Made by a program: the position numbers and the translations under genes. DNA of 64,000 nucleotides from Chrysosporum bergii ANA360D (GTDB lineage: Bacteria > Cyanobacteriota > Cyanobacteriia > Cyanobacteriales > Nostocaceae), in assembly GCF_029891735.1 (NCBI RefSeq), contig NZ_JANQDH010000116.1, positions 1-64,000 on the forward strand, given 5' to 3'. Shown piece after piece: positions 9,062 to 18,275 of the stretch (the stretch's first letter is position 1; the number at the start of each line of letters is the position of its first letter). The notes under the pieces were generated by a model. That model had not been told where the DNA came from. It saw nothing but the letters and a program-made list of their open reading frames with translations, and made no database searches.

Positions 9062-10642
9062 ATGAGTTTACCTTTTATTTTAGATATAACCATAGGGTTA
9101 ATTTTTATCTACTTAATCTTGAGCTTGTTAGCTGCTGAGATTCAGGAAATGATTACCACAGTTTTACAATGGCGTGCAGTTCACCTCAAAAAATCCATTG
9201 AAATTCTGGTGGCTGGTGATGCGGAAAATTCAGACGAGGATACGGTGATCAGCTTTGTCAATGACTTGTATAACCATCCCCTGATTAAAAGTGTTAACCA
9301 AGAAGCAAAAGGTTTTCTAACTAATTTACCCCGCCATTTAGTTTGGTTTTTGTCATCTCTAACTGTGAAACTTTCACTATTTGGAAAAAAAAGAAATCAC
9401 AGTATTTTTGGATATACACAACAAGATGATCATGCAGACTCACAAATTATCAAACACAGTGGGCCATCTTATATTCCTGCTGAGAGTTTTGCTATAACTG
9501 TCATGGAAACATTAGGTATACCAGTACTTGTTAAAAAACTTACTGAATCAAGGTTGATCAACTTTAAAGATCAGCAGTTACATCAAATACAAACTATTTT
9601 GTTAAACTTTCATAACCAGGTAAATAATATAGATGATCACATAACTAAATTTTCAGTTACTATCTACCAGGATTTTACGGAAATAATTGAGCAAAACTTT
9701 GCCAAAATTCTTGATGATTTCCAAAAAGATAAAGCTGACTTAACTACTAGCATGAATCGTATGGCACAAACTTTAGATAGATACATCGAGATTTTTCAAG
9801 AAGATATGCCAGATGATTTTTTTGCTGGTAAGGCTTTACGAAAACTCAGGTTCATGAAAGAAGATGTATTTAATAACATTGAACGAACTATTGACCTCCA
9901 GGGTTTAAAACCTAATATTCATGAAGTTGTGCAGTTAATCAATATAGGTAGTGATATTCATCAAGGATTACTCAACGAATTTCAAGACAAAAATAGTGAA
10001 GCATACAAAACATTTCAATATTTCAGTGACAAGCTGCAAGTATTCGCAAAAAAATTACCGCCATCCGTAGTAAGTAATATGGCTACATTGGCAAAGCGTG
10101 CCCAAGCAAAAGCTAAAAGTACAGAAGAAGGAATTTATATATTACAACAAGAAATAGAGCAAACCTTTGATCAATCAATGGAGAGATCTGCTGGTGTTTA
10201 CAAACGAAATGCTAAAGGAGTAGCACTTTTAATTGGGTTTACCATTGCTATAATTGCCAATGCTGACGCATTTCATATTGTCAGTAGACTATCAAAAGAT
10301 TCTGCTATCAGGATTGCCATTGTTAATAATGCTGGGGAGATACTTGATAGTAATAATGTGGATAAATCGCGGAAATTAGAAGTTATTAAGCAAGAAACAG
10401 ACCGACTTTTAGCAGAAGTTTCCTTACCCATTGGGTGGAATGCTGTTAACTTAGAGCAGCAAATTGATTGGCATCCCAATAAAAAGTATCATTTTTATAT
10501 CTGGAAATTGTTAACTATGATTTGCGGCTGGTTTGTAAGTGGTGTGGCGATTTCTATGGGTGCGCCGTTTTGGTTTGATTTACTTGGTAAATTTGTCCAT
10601 GTGCGGAATGCAGGCAAACCACCTAAACCTTCTAAAAAATAA
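9062..10642 (+). CDS. Conserved membrane-anchored helical protein, unknown function
   Basis: A 526-residue protein with one N-terminal membrane helix (about 8-28), a long charged, mostly helical middle (about 30-380) and two helices near the C-terminus. The C-terminal region contains the block SMGAPFWFDLLGK, a motif I recall from uncharacterised bacterial membrane proteins, and ends in a Lys/Pro-rich tail. The start at 9062 has TGAGGA upstream at good spacing; the TTG at 9047 is less likely. Its 3' end overlaps the convergent recombinase gene by 11 bp. No catalytic motif was seen; a scaffold or envelope role is a guess. Confidence 0.75.
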   Translation: MSLPFILDITIGLIFIYLILSLLAAEIQEMITTVLQWRAVHLKKSIEILVAGDAENSDEDTVISFVNDLYNHPLIKSVNQEAKGFLTNLPRHLVWFLSSLTVKLSLFGKKRNHSIFGYTQQDDHADSQIIKHSGPSYIPAESFAITVMETLGIPVLVKKLTESRLINFKDQQLHQIQTILLNFHNQVNNIDDHITKFSVTIYQDFTEIIEQNFAKILDDFQKDKADLTTSMNRMAQTLDRYIEIFQEDMPDDFFAGKALRKLRFMKEDVFNNIERTIDLQGLKPNIHEVVQLINIGSDIHQGLLNEFQDKNSEAYKTFQYFSDKLQVFAKKLPPSVVSNMATLAKRAQAKAKSTEEGIYILQQEIEQTFDQSMERSAGVYKRNAKGVALLIGFTIAIIANADAFHIVSRLSKDSAIRIAIVNNAGEILDSNNVDKSRKLEVIKQETDRLLAEVSLPIGWNAVNLEQQIDWHPNKKYHFYIWKLLTMICGWFVSGVAISMGAPFWFDLLGKFVHVRNAGKPPKPSKK

Positions 10643-11903
10643 AAATTATCCGTACTTCCCAGTTTTTACCCCCGCCAATAATTTCTATTTGCTTGATAAA
10701 TTCTCGAAAGTAAAACCTTCTTTCTGCTTCTGATAAGTCAAACCAAAATTGGGGAATTGAAACAGCTTGAGCCACAGAACTTAAATTGACTGGGGGGAGT
10801 GTTGCTAATTTGGCTTGGAGTTGAGAAATTTCTGTACGGAGTTTGTAGACTCTTAACTTAGCTGTTTCATCATCCAAAACCCCGCTTTCCACTAATGCCG
10901 GTAACTGTTGCAGTATTTCTTGCTGCCGAGCGATCGCTTGCTCTAAACTTTTCTTAATTGCATCCAACTGGGGAAAATCCATTTCTGCTACAGCTAGAGG
11001 TAAATCACGGCAAATAGTTTTAATGGTATTTTCTAAAACCTCCTGGTAAGGAATAGCCCGACATTTAGGATTTTTAATGCAGCTGATGGGACGTAAATAA
11101 AGATACTCTTGATCTTGGTTCCGCTTTTTGACACGGGTAACTGTTGTGTGTGACTGACACTCACCACAAACAACCAACCCAGCTAAAGAACGGGGTGCGC
11201 TAGCAGTTCGAGATGGTAAACGACTATTACGGCGTAAAATTCGGTCAATTTGGGCTGCTTCGTCTCGAGAAATGATGGGCGTATGGGTATCAGAAATAAT
11301 TTCATCATTCTGATAAGCCGTATCACCCCGGTAAACGGGATTAGTTAGCCAGCGCCTTCCAGTGGTGACAGAAATTTTTTTACCATACTTTCTCGCCAAG
11401 TAACGCACCGCACCCCGCAGAGAACCATAAAGTAAGAATTGTTCAAAAAAGTCTTTGACTACAGTGGCAGTACTGCGGTCTATGGTATATTTTTCTTTAC
11501 TACGACGATAACCATAGGGAGCTTTACCCGGAGGTGGTGCGCCTTGCAGACGATTATGGGCGTGTGCAAGGCGGATACTACGGCTACGGTGTTGACGTTG
11601 AATTTCCTGTAATAGTTTTAATAAATCTGAAGTATACCCCTGCTCCGTGGCAATGGTGGTGATCCCTATAGACTCAAGTTGATGCAAGCGATCGCTCACC
11701 TCTGCTAAGGAATCCCCCAACTCATCCACACGACGGATCAGCAGGTAATCTGCTGGTTGAGTTTTACAATCAGCGATTAATTTTTGTAATTCTGTTCTTT
11801 GACCCAAATCGTGATAGGTACAATCTACCCCCCAACCCCATGATTGACGAGCAAAGGAAGATTCTAATAAAAGATCACTGTAGATATAAGCAATAATTCT
11901 CAT
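10632..11903 (-). CDS. Serine-recombinase-like protein with degenerate active site
   Basis: A protein of 423 residues with the layout of a large serine recombinase. It has an N-terminal resolvase-like domain (1-110), a recombinase domain with GKAPYGYRR and the WLTNPVYRGDT block (about 125-230), a zinc-ribbon-like region with CGEC and two later Cys (about 255-295), and a coiled coil before the C-terminus. The catalytic positions look lost. The usual YxRxS is read as YIYSD, and the usual DRLxR as DELGD (60-64). No attachment sites or element boundaries were seen, so it may be a retained DNA-binding protein rather than a recombinase. Confidence 0.75.
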   Translation of the reverse strand: MRIIAYIYSDLLLESSFARQSWGWGVDCTYHDLGQRTELQKLIADCKTQPADYLLIRRVDELGDSLAEVSDRLHQLESIGITTIATEQGYTSDLLKLLQEIQRQHRSRSIRLAHAHNRLQGAPPPGKAPYGYRRSKEKYTIDRSTATVVKDFFEQFLLYGSLRGAVRYLARKYGKKISVTTGRRWLTNPVYRGDTAYQNDEIISDTHTPIISRDEAAQIDRILRRNSRLPSRTASAPRSLAGLVVCGECQSHTTVTRVKKRNQDQEYLYLRPISCIKNPKCRAIPYQEVLENTIKTICRDLPLAVAEMDFPQLDAIKKSLEQAIARQQEILQQLPALVESGVLDDETAKLRVYKLRTEISQLQAKLATLPPVNLSSVAQAVSIPQFWFDLSEAERRFYFREFIKQIEIIGGGKNWEVRIIFIF

Positions 11904-12113
11904 CTTTTGATGCCTCTTTTTGGGATCAATGCTTGGATCAATACTCTAGCAGCGATTTTTGCAGGTTATTACGGTCGTGTTTCGACCAGGGGAGATGTCA
12001 ACCCCTAATTAAAAAAGCTGATATCTCGGTCAGGCTGCCTAAAATCAGCAAATAAACAAATTTTTGGCAACACAGGCTATATTGCAAGTAGGACATAATT
12101 AGGAAAAACACCT

Positions 12114-12785
12114 GTGTTTCCCCTCTATGATGAAAACCCTACACGAATTACCCCGTATCTAACTTACGGGTTAATTGGTGTAAATATTTTAGTCTTTCTT
12201 CATGAAGTAAGTCTATCCAGTGAACAACTAGAGCAATTCTTCAGTCTGTATGCTGTGATACCGCGAGAGTTAACCACTAACTTAGTCCCAGAGTGGACAA
12301 CTTTATTTACATCACAGTTCTTACATGGTGGTTGGTGGCATCTGATCTCAAATATGGTATATCTCTGGGTCTTTGGTAACAATATTGAAGACCGTATGGG
12401 TCATTTTAAGTATTTGGTTTTTTATCTGGCTTGCGGTGCCTTAGCCGCTTTGTGTCAGTGGTTTATAGGCATGAATTCCGCTATACCTTCTTTAGGGGCT
12501 AGTGGTGCCATTGCTGGAGTTCTCGGTGCATATGTTATCCGTTTTCCCCAATCTAGAGTTTTAACTTTAGCCTTTTTCGGTTTTTTCGTCACCACTATCA
12601 GAGTTCCGGCAATTATTCTCATCGGCATTTTCGTGATCCAGAATGTAATCTCAGGTCTTGTTAGTCTGCAAGCAGCTGCTAATATGACCGTAGAAACAGG
12701 GGGAGTCGCTTACTGGGCGCACATTGGCGGATTTGTGTTTGGTATTATTCTTGCCCCATTATTCGGTTTGTTTCGGCGTGACTAG
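12114..12785 (+). CDS. Rhomboid family intramembrane serine protease
   Basis: A 223-residue protein with about six membrane helices. It shows the rhomboid signatures HGGWWHLISNM in helix 2, the catalytic Ser in GASGAIAG and the catalytic His in AHIGGF. It cleaves membrane-spanning segments of other proteins within the bilayer. Substrates cannot be inferred. The GTG start has AGGA nine bases upstream. It converges on the Wzc-like gene, with a hairpin between them. Confidence 0.9.
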   Translation: MFPLYDENPTRITPYLTYGLIGVNILVFLHEVSLSSEQLEQFFSLYAVIPRELTTNLVPEWTTLFTSQFLHGGWWHLISNMVYLWVFGNNIEDRMGHFKYLVFYLACGALAALCQWFIGMNSAIPSLGASGAIAGVLGAYVIRFPQSRVLTLAFFGFFVTTIRVPAIILIGIFVIQNVISGLVSLQAAANMTVETGGVAYWAHIGGFVFGIILAPLFGLFRRD

Positions 12786-12811
12786 TAGCAGTCAGTACCC
12801 AAGAAACAGGT

Positions 12812-12845
12812 AGAGGAGGGAGCCAATTTACCGTCCCTTTCCTCT
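12812..12845. terminator. Hairpin between convergent rhomboid and Wzc genes
   Basis: AGAGGA plus GGGA pairs with TCCC plus TCCTCT across a two-base bulge, giving 10 bp with a 12-base loop. The position between two converging stops suits a bidirectional terminator, but no clean T-run follows at once. Confidence 0.45.
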
Positions 12846-12858
12846 TCTGGTGCCTTCT

Positions 12859-15018
12859 TTATTTATTGTTGGTATGGACTGAAATTTCTGAAAAAATTCT
12901 GGTTTTTTCCTCATCTGTGAATGAATGAGACTGGGAAACGAGAATATCAGCACCGTTGACAATCACCCCCAATAAACCTAGTTCAGATTCAACTAATTGA
13001 TCAATAGTTTCTACTAACATATTTTCTTGTGTCAGGTTGGGACGTGTCACTAATACTATGCCATCGCTATAGGGTTGAATCAACAAAGGGTCATTGGATA
13101 AACTGAGAGAACTAGTATCTAATATGACTAAATCAAAACGTTCTCGTACATCTTCCATCAGTCGGCGCATTTCGTTTGATTCCAGAATAGCCGCAGATTG
13201 GCGCAACGGACCAGGGCTAGGAATAATGTATAAATTTTCTACATCAGGAACTAAACGGATACATTCATTCAACTTGGCATAATAGCCCAAGGGTTCAAGT
13301 TTGGCATTAAGATCCGGGCTAACATTGAGGGATGAAGCATGAGAGGGCGATCGCAAATCAGTTTCAATAATCAAAGTTCTTTTACCAGCAAGAGCGGAGG
13401 CTATGCCCAAGTTATAAGCACTCACTGTTTTACCTTCTTGGCGGCTAGTACTAGTAATCAATAAAACCTTAAAATTGTTACCCCCCATCCGGCGCAAATT
13501 GCTGCGGAACTTTTCGTAAAACTCCAAATAGGCAGAATCAGGGGAAAGTATCACAGGTAAGGCCTCTCTATCCAAATCATCAACAGGCATTAAAGGCAAT
13601 TCTCCCAGCAGTGACACTTCCCGTTGCTTGAGGCTGTCGCGGATATCCTCCTTGGTTTTGAAAGTTCCTTCCAGAGAACCCAACAAAAAGATCACCCCAC
13701 CGCCCACCAGCAAGCCCAAGAAACCACCAACACCCAAGGTAATAGGCACACTTTGAGGTTTAGTAGCATTCTTGACAACTTGAGGAATTCTGGCAACCGT
13801 TAAACTACTAACTGTTTCTGCCTCCGCGGCTTTAGAGTCGGTCAGCTTTGCCTGCATTTGGTCATAAATCGCTTTTTTCAGGGCGACTTCCTGTTCTAAA
13901 CGCGATCGCTCCAATTGCTTGTTAGGGATTTTAGAATATTCTTGGCGTAATCTTTCTTCCTCTTCAATTTGTTGAGCCAATTGTTGTTTGAGCGTTTCTC
14001 GTTGAGTTTCCAAAGCCACCATCTGATTAGCCAGCTGTTGTCGGGCTGGGTCTAAGTTACTTTGGGCCCGGATACCCGAAACATTTCCCGGTAAAGGGGC
14101 TGCGGTACCGTTACCTCCTATGACCTCCGCAGCCCGTTGTTGCAGCAATTCTTCAATCGACTGTTTCTGACGCGCCAACTGAATCATAGTTGGGTTTTCA
14201 GGTCGTAAATCTTTACTGAGTAAACTGATTTGAGATTCTACTTGATAAATTTGCGATCGCAGGTTAGAAATAATCGGGTCAGCACTCAAAGCAGAAGAAA
14301 CATAGGCTTGTCCCACATTTAAACCTAACTTTGCTTGTAAACTCTGAATTTGGGCATTAATCCCGGCAATAGTGAGTTTAATTGTTCGTTGCTGATTTTG
14401 GCTATTGGTTACCGCACTCAACAAACTACCATTCTCAGCCGCCAATATTGCCGGACGCTCCCGGCGATCGTACTGTTCTAACTTCTGTTCTGCTGCCTCC
14501 AACTCCGACTTGGCCTGGGGGATACGCTCATTAATTTTTTCTATAATCGCATTTAATCGCCCAGTATTAATATCACCACTCAGCTTAATCATGGCTTGCA
14601 TTAATTCTTCCAAAATCTGCTGGGCGCGTTTGGGGTCAGTATCTTGATATTTCAACTCAATAATTGAGGATACGAGTTGCCCTGTTTCATTTCTTGGCGG
14701 TAGACGCAGCCCCACATTTGTACCAATAGTTTTTGGTTTCACATTAACTTTCGCCGCCACCGGCTCAATAATTTGGTCTGACAGCAAGATTTCCCGAGTT
14801 AGTTCTTGCCCTTGTTGTTGAATTTCGCTACCAGTGGTCGAAAAGGAAACTGGTGGACGAATGTAAGTAAGTGCCGCATCTGCCACATAAGTGGGGGATG
14901 GTTCTGGCTGGGTTGCCACTATGGTTGACCCTGCAACTACTAAAGCAAAACTGCTCAATCCAACCCATTTATATTTCTCAAAAGCAATTAAATAGCGCTT
15001 AACAATTGGTGGAGCCAT
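12859..15018 (-). CDS. Wzc-like polysaccharide co-polymerase with BY-kinase domain
   Basis: A 719-residue inner-membrane protein of exopolysaccharide assembly. A Wzz-type N-terminal part has membrane helices near residues 18-38 and 420-440 around a long coiled-coil periplasmic region. A cytoplasmic ATPase domain follows, with Walker A SRQEGKT, Walker A' ETDLRSP and LVILDTSS. It would regulate chain length and export together with the adjacent Wza. The C-terminus lacks the Tyr-rich tail of classical tyrosine autokinases. The ATG at 15018 is preferred to the TTG at 15024. Confidence 0.85.
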   Translation of the reverse strand: MAPPIVKRYLIAFEKYKWVGLSSFALVVAGSTIVATQPEPSPTYVADAALTYIRPPVSFSTTGSEIQQQGQELTREILLSDQIIEPVAAKVNVKPKTIGTNVGLRLPPRNETGQLVSSIIELKYQDTDPKRAQQILEELMQAMIKLSGDINTGRLNAIIEKINERIPQAKSELEAAEQKLEQYDRRERPAILAAENGSLLSAVTNSQNQQRTIKLTIAGINAQIQSLQAKLGLNVGQAYVSSALSADPIISNLRSQIYQVESQISLLSKDLRPENPTMIQLARQKQSIEELLQQRAAEVIGGNGTAAPLPGNVSGIRAQSNLDPARQQLANQMVALETQRETLKQQLAQQIEEEERLRQEYSKIPNKQLERSRLEQEVALKKAIYDQMQAKLTDSKAAEAETVSSLTVARIPQVVKNATKPQSVPITLGVGGFLGLLVGGGVIFLLGSLEGTFKTKEDIRDSLKQREVSLLGELPLMPVDDLDREALPVILSPDSAYLEFYEKFRSNLRRMGGNNFKVLLITSTSRQEGKTVSAYNLGIASALAGKRTLIIETDLRSPSHASSLNVSPDLNAKLEPLGYYAKLNECIRLVPDVENLYIIPSPGPLRQSAAILESNEMRRLMEDVRERFDLVILDTSSLSLSNDPLLIQPYSDGIVLVTRPNLTQENMLVETIDQLVESELGLLGVIVNGADILVSQSHSFTDEEKTRIFSEISVHTNNK

Positions 15019-15133
15019 AATCAATAATTCAAAATTCCCAATTCAAAATAGAATGCTGTGACATCTGGGCATTTTCAACCCAATCAAAACATCACCCATA
15101 TCTAAGGATAAACTTTTAATTACCAATTACAAA

Positions 15134-16504
15134 TTACCTCCCACCGCCAAAGTTTTCCAAGAAATTGATGAAACTCTGCACATTGAAAAACGGCTGTGTA
15201 ATAGTAGTGAGAAGATTAGAAATTCTCCCCACTAAATTCCGTCCCACAACAATTACATCATTATCTTGAAGCGGCACATTTTGAGAAGCATCTCCAGCCA
15301 AAGCCTTCCTTGCATTTAATCTTTGGGTAACAGCTCTACCTTGTTCGGCATCAAAGCGAACCAAGGCAATATCCTGGAGATTAGCTCTATCTAAATTGAT
15401 TCCACCTAAAACATCTATAAAGTTACTTCCATTAGGTAGTGTTTGAGTCACCACCCCTGAATTAGTATAATTTAGGATTCTGACGCGAATTTGTGGTACA
15501 GCCAAGGATGAACGAGCCACTAAGTTACGGTCGTAACCGTCATCAGTACCAACCTCTTGACGTGGGACAATGATCGCATCACCATCTTGTAACCGTAAAC
15601 TGGGTATTGACCCGTTATTTTGCAGTACTGCATACAAGTCAACAGTTTGTGAAATCACCGAACCATCAACCAACCTGCGACGAACTTTGACCTGTCGCAG
15701 GTCTGCCCTCTGTGTGGAACCACCAGCAATGAACAAAGCATCAGCAACACGAGGTATTGGCGAACTCAGAGGATAAATTCCTGGTCGAAACACTTCGCCG
15801 CTAATGCTGACCTGAACTGGTCGTGGTGTTGCTAATGAAACTTCCAACATCGGCTCAACCAAAACACCACTTAAACTCAAGCGGATTTTTTCTTGTGCTT
15901 CATTCAAACTCAAGCCCTGTAAAGAAACTGTTCCCACTTGAGGAACAACTATATTACCTTCTGGATCAATTTGAGCTTGAAAACTGGAGTCTGGACGCAG
16001 CCCTATTAAAGATAAAACTATTACAGGATCAATCACAAAACGATCCAATGCAACTCGGATTTTTTCTTGTGCTTCTGCCAAAGTTAAACCTTGTAACGAC
16101 ACCGTACCCAATAATGGCACCGTAATATTACCTTCCGGATTGATGAAGGATTGAAAGTTCAAATCAGGGAAACGCTCAACCGTAACACTAATCGTATCTC
16201 CAGTCCCTAAGCGATAGGGACCAGGTGGGCGGGGAATTGTAACGTTAATTACATCTCCTGGACCCAAAAGATAGCGGTTAACTTGGGGAGTAACCTGCTG
16301 ATCAAACCCTTCCCCCCCTAATGGGGGGGAAGATTGCTGTAACAGTGGTTTTAGTTCCACAGCATCCGATGACAGACTGGGTAATTGCTCTGTCAATTTT
16401 TCGCCAGCAGATAAAGGTCTGGCCAAAACCGGCTGCATCGCAGCCATTAATAAGATAGTGATGGGAAAGCTAACAAAATATAGAGTGATAAATGATGCAC
16501 GCAT
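15134..16504 (-). CDS. Wza-like polysaccharide export protein (SLBB)
   Basis: A 456-residue secreted protein with an N-terminal signal segment (about 8-28). It contains two copies of the polysaccharide-export fold: near-identical blocks VPLLGTVSLQGL and VPQVGTVSLQGL about 75 residues apart, each followed by a helix with EAQEKIR. SLBB domains follow (for example SISGEVFRPGIY and LQDGDAIIVPR). It should form the periplasmic/outer-membrane exit channel for a polysaccharide made with the Wzc-like partner 115 bp downstream. No lipobox Cys was seen. Confidence 0.85.
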   Translation of the reverse strand: MRASFITLYFVSFPITILLMAAMQPVLARPLSAGEKLTEQLPSLSSDAVELKPLLQQSSPPLGGEGFDQQVTPQVNRYLLGPGDVINVTIPRPPGPYRLGTGDTISVTVERFPDLNFQSFINPEGNITVPLLGTVSLQGLTLAEAQEKIRVALDRFVIDPVIVLSLIGLRPDSSFQAQIDPEGNIVVPQVGTVSLQGLSLNEAQEKIRLSLSGVLVEPMLEVSLATPRPVQVSISGEVFRPGIYPLSSPIPRVADALFIAGGSTQRADLRQVKVRRRLVDGSVISQTVDLYAVLQNNGSIPSLRLQDGDAIIVPRQEVGTDDGYDRNLVARSSLAVPQIRVRILNYTNSGVVTQTLPNGSNFIDVLGGINLDRANLQDIALVRFDAEQGRAVTQRLNARKALAGDASQNVPLQDNDVIVVGRNLVGRISNLLTTITQPFFNVQSFINFLENFGGGR

Positions 16505-16615
16505 ATTAAAAACCGAATGATATTCAAACTAATATCAAAGTCAAAGTAAATTTCACCGATTGATAATTTTACTAATCTAGATAGTGCCTCTCCAATCAAC
16601 CAACTTGTGAACTAT

Positions 16616-17338
16616 CTAGAAAAAATTGGTCATTAATGTAGCTTGTACTGTTTCACCTATAGACTGAGCTAAAGGCCAAGCAGTTTCTACTTGCCCTAAA
16701 GGTTCCATGGGAATCATTATGCTTACACTAACCCAAGGAACGCGATTTTGATGCCATTGTGCCAATTGATCTGATAAAAACCACCGCCAAGGTGATGGGT
16801 GTCCGCCATTTGGCATAGCATACCATTGCAAGACAGCAAAGGTTTCCTGTTGGGTATAGACGCGAAAGAATCTTGCATATACTTTAGTGTCACTGTTTGC
16901 TTCCGATTTTGGCTTTCCCTTGACCATAAATTCCGCCCAGCGAAATTGAGCTATATCCCAGCGCGGCCAGCGAGATTTTCCCCAGCTATTAATATCAGTC
17001 CACTCAACTTCCGGTTGATCCATCAGACCATTTTGCGGATGCAAAAGTAATATTGCCTGGTTTTGAGTACCTTGTTGCTTGAGAATCTGGAACGACCATC
17101 TACTTGTGCTGACCAATTGTTCAGCTTGTTGAACAGTTTGCCAATTAGGAAGGGTAATCCCAGTTTTACGCATCTCCCGCAATGCTGTGAGATTGGCAAC
17201 ATCTGGTGGCTGTTTCCACTGCCAGCTTCCTGTCATGTATCCGGGAATGCCTCGGAGTATCAATAGCATGATGAACAACAAAAGCACTGCCACATGAGCT
17301 AGTTGCTTTTGTTGAAAAAACTTAGGTAAGGGTTTCAT
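16616..17338 (-). CDS. Cyanoexosortase system-associated protein (EpsI-like)
   Basis: A protein of about 240 residues with one N-terminal membrane helix followed by PGYMTGSWQW and a soluble extracytoplasmic domain. This matches EpsI-like partners encoded beside cyanobacterial exosortases, probably the B-type system. The chosen Met overlaps the exosortase stop by 17 bp, which suggests coupled translation. A longer start at 17362 is possible. Family members are thought to assist exosortase or polymer handling; the exact role is unknown. Confidence 0.75.
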   Translation of the reverse strand: MKPLPKFFQQKQLAHVAVLLLFIMLLILRGIPGYMTGSWQWKQPPDVANLTALREMRKTGITLPNWQTVQQAEQLVSTSRWSFQILKQQGTQNQAILLLHPQNGLMDQPEVEWTDINSWGKSRWPRWDIAQFRWAEFMVKGKPKSEANSDTKVYARFFRVYTQQETFAVLQWYAMPNGGHPSPWRWFLSDQLAQWHQNRVPWVSVSIMIPMEPLGQVETAWPLAQSIGETVQATLMTNFF

Positions 17339-18215
17339 TATTATTTTCGGCTTCTGTGGCAAAATTGTTATTCATCCAGTTAAGCAAAGGTATTAATAAT
17401 AACAACATACAGGCAGAGTACAGGTCTCCACCCCAGCTGTCATGTAACCACTTAAAAGCTGCTTCCTGACCAGTACCGTGAAAAAAGCTAAGTAATGTAT
17501 TACGAATGATATTAGCAATAATACTGATGACAATAGCAGAAGATAAAAACCAAGTTGTAGTGCGGCGCGAAGATAACGCACCAGTCCAATAAAGCAGCAT
17601 CAAGCTGATATAGAAAGTAGTAAACAATATTTTTAGCCCAGCACAATAAGGGGCAACTTCAACAATTCGTCCATTGACGTATATATTGATTTCATCAACA
17701 ATTACCTCCATGCCCAATTGATTGAGGATGAAGCCTGCTGTACCGGCAATAAAACTTTGCAGTGGCAATGTGTAGGGAACAACCAGGTAGGGTATTGCTG
17801 TTGGGGTTGATAAAAATATCAGCAGCAAAGCAAATGCTTGTAATCGGAAACCTGGGAAGCCTTTGAACCAGAAGCACAATCCTGTCAATATGGTAGGCAG
17901 GGAAATATTAACCCACTCTGGAACACCACTCAGATAAAATACCCCTCCTATTGACAGCAAAATAGCTCCTAAAGGATGAATTTTATCTTGCAGCCTATGC
18001 CACTTTTTCCGGTTTAACCAAATCAGATAAGCAGCAAATGGAAGTCCAATAATACCGTGGCTAAAATATTCGTGTTCAATACTAATGCTCTTGTTGATCC
18101 AACCGTCTAGCCAGTGCAGCAACACAGGGGCATACAGTAGCAGTAAAAAAGCTAAAATTGCCAATTTGAGCAATTTTACAGTGTTTTTTTGTTTTAGCTG
18201 TTGATGAAGTGCCAT
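17322..18215 (-). CDS. Cyanoexosortase (exosortase/archaeosortase family)
   Basis: A 297-residue multi-helix membrane protein. The transpeptidase-like Cys lies in APYCAGLKILF and the conserved Arg and His in NIIRNTLLSFFHG, matching the Cys-Arg-His arrangement of exosortases. These enzymes process proteins with short C-terminal sorting tails, or act with polysaccharide systems. No PEP-CTERM-type substrate was seen in this window, so its targets lie elsewhere. It sits between a sugar aminotransferase and Wza/Wzc genes, the usual context. Confidence 0.85.
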   Translation of the reverse strand: MALHQQLKQKNTVKLLKLAILAFLLLLYAPVLLHWLDGWINKSISIEHEYFSHGIIGLPFAAYLIWLNRKKWHRLQDKIHPLGAILLSIGGVFYLSGVPEWVNISLPTILTGLCFWFKGFPGFRLQAFALLLIFLSTPTAIPYLVVPYTLPLQSFIAGTAGFILNQLGMEVIVDEINIYVNGRIVEVAPYCAGLKILFTTFYISLMLLYWTGALSSRRTTTWFLSSAIVISIIANIIRNTLLSFFHGTGQEAAFKWLHDSWGGDLYSACMLLLLIPLLNWMNNNFATEAENNNETLT

Positions 18216-18275
18216 AATTCCCAGGAATTTCCAATTAACAACTGATAGATGAATTAGAGTGTGAAAAACTCCAAA

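Noticed and set aside
10632-11903. Developmentally excised element with XisF-type recombinase
   Set aside because: Catalytic residues are missing and no direct repeats or interrupted gene flank it.
11990-12060. Fourth copy of the dispersed 46-bp repeat
   Set aside because: Only about 16 bases (GCTGATATCTCGGTCAG) match; too short to call.
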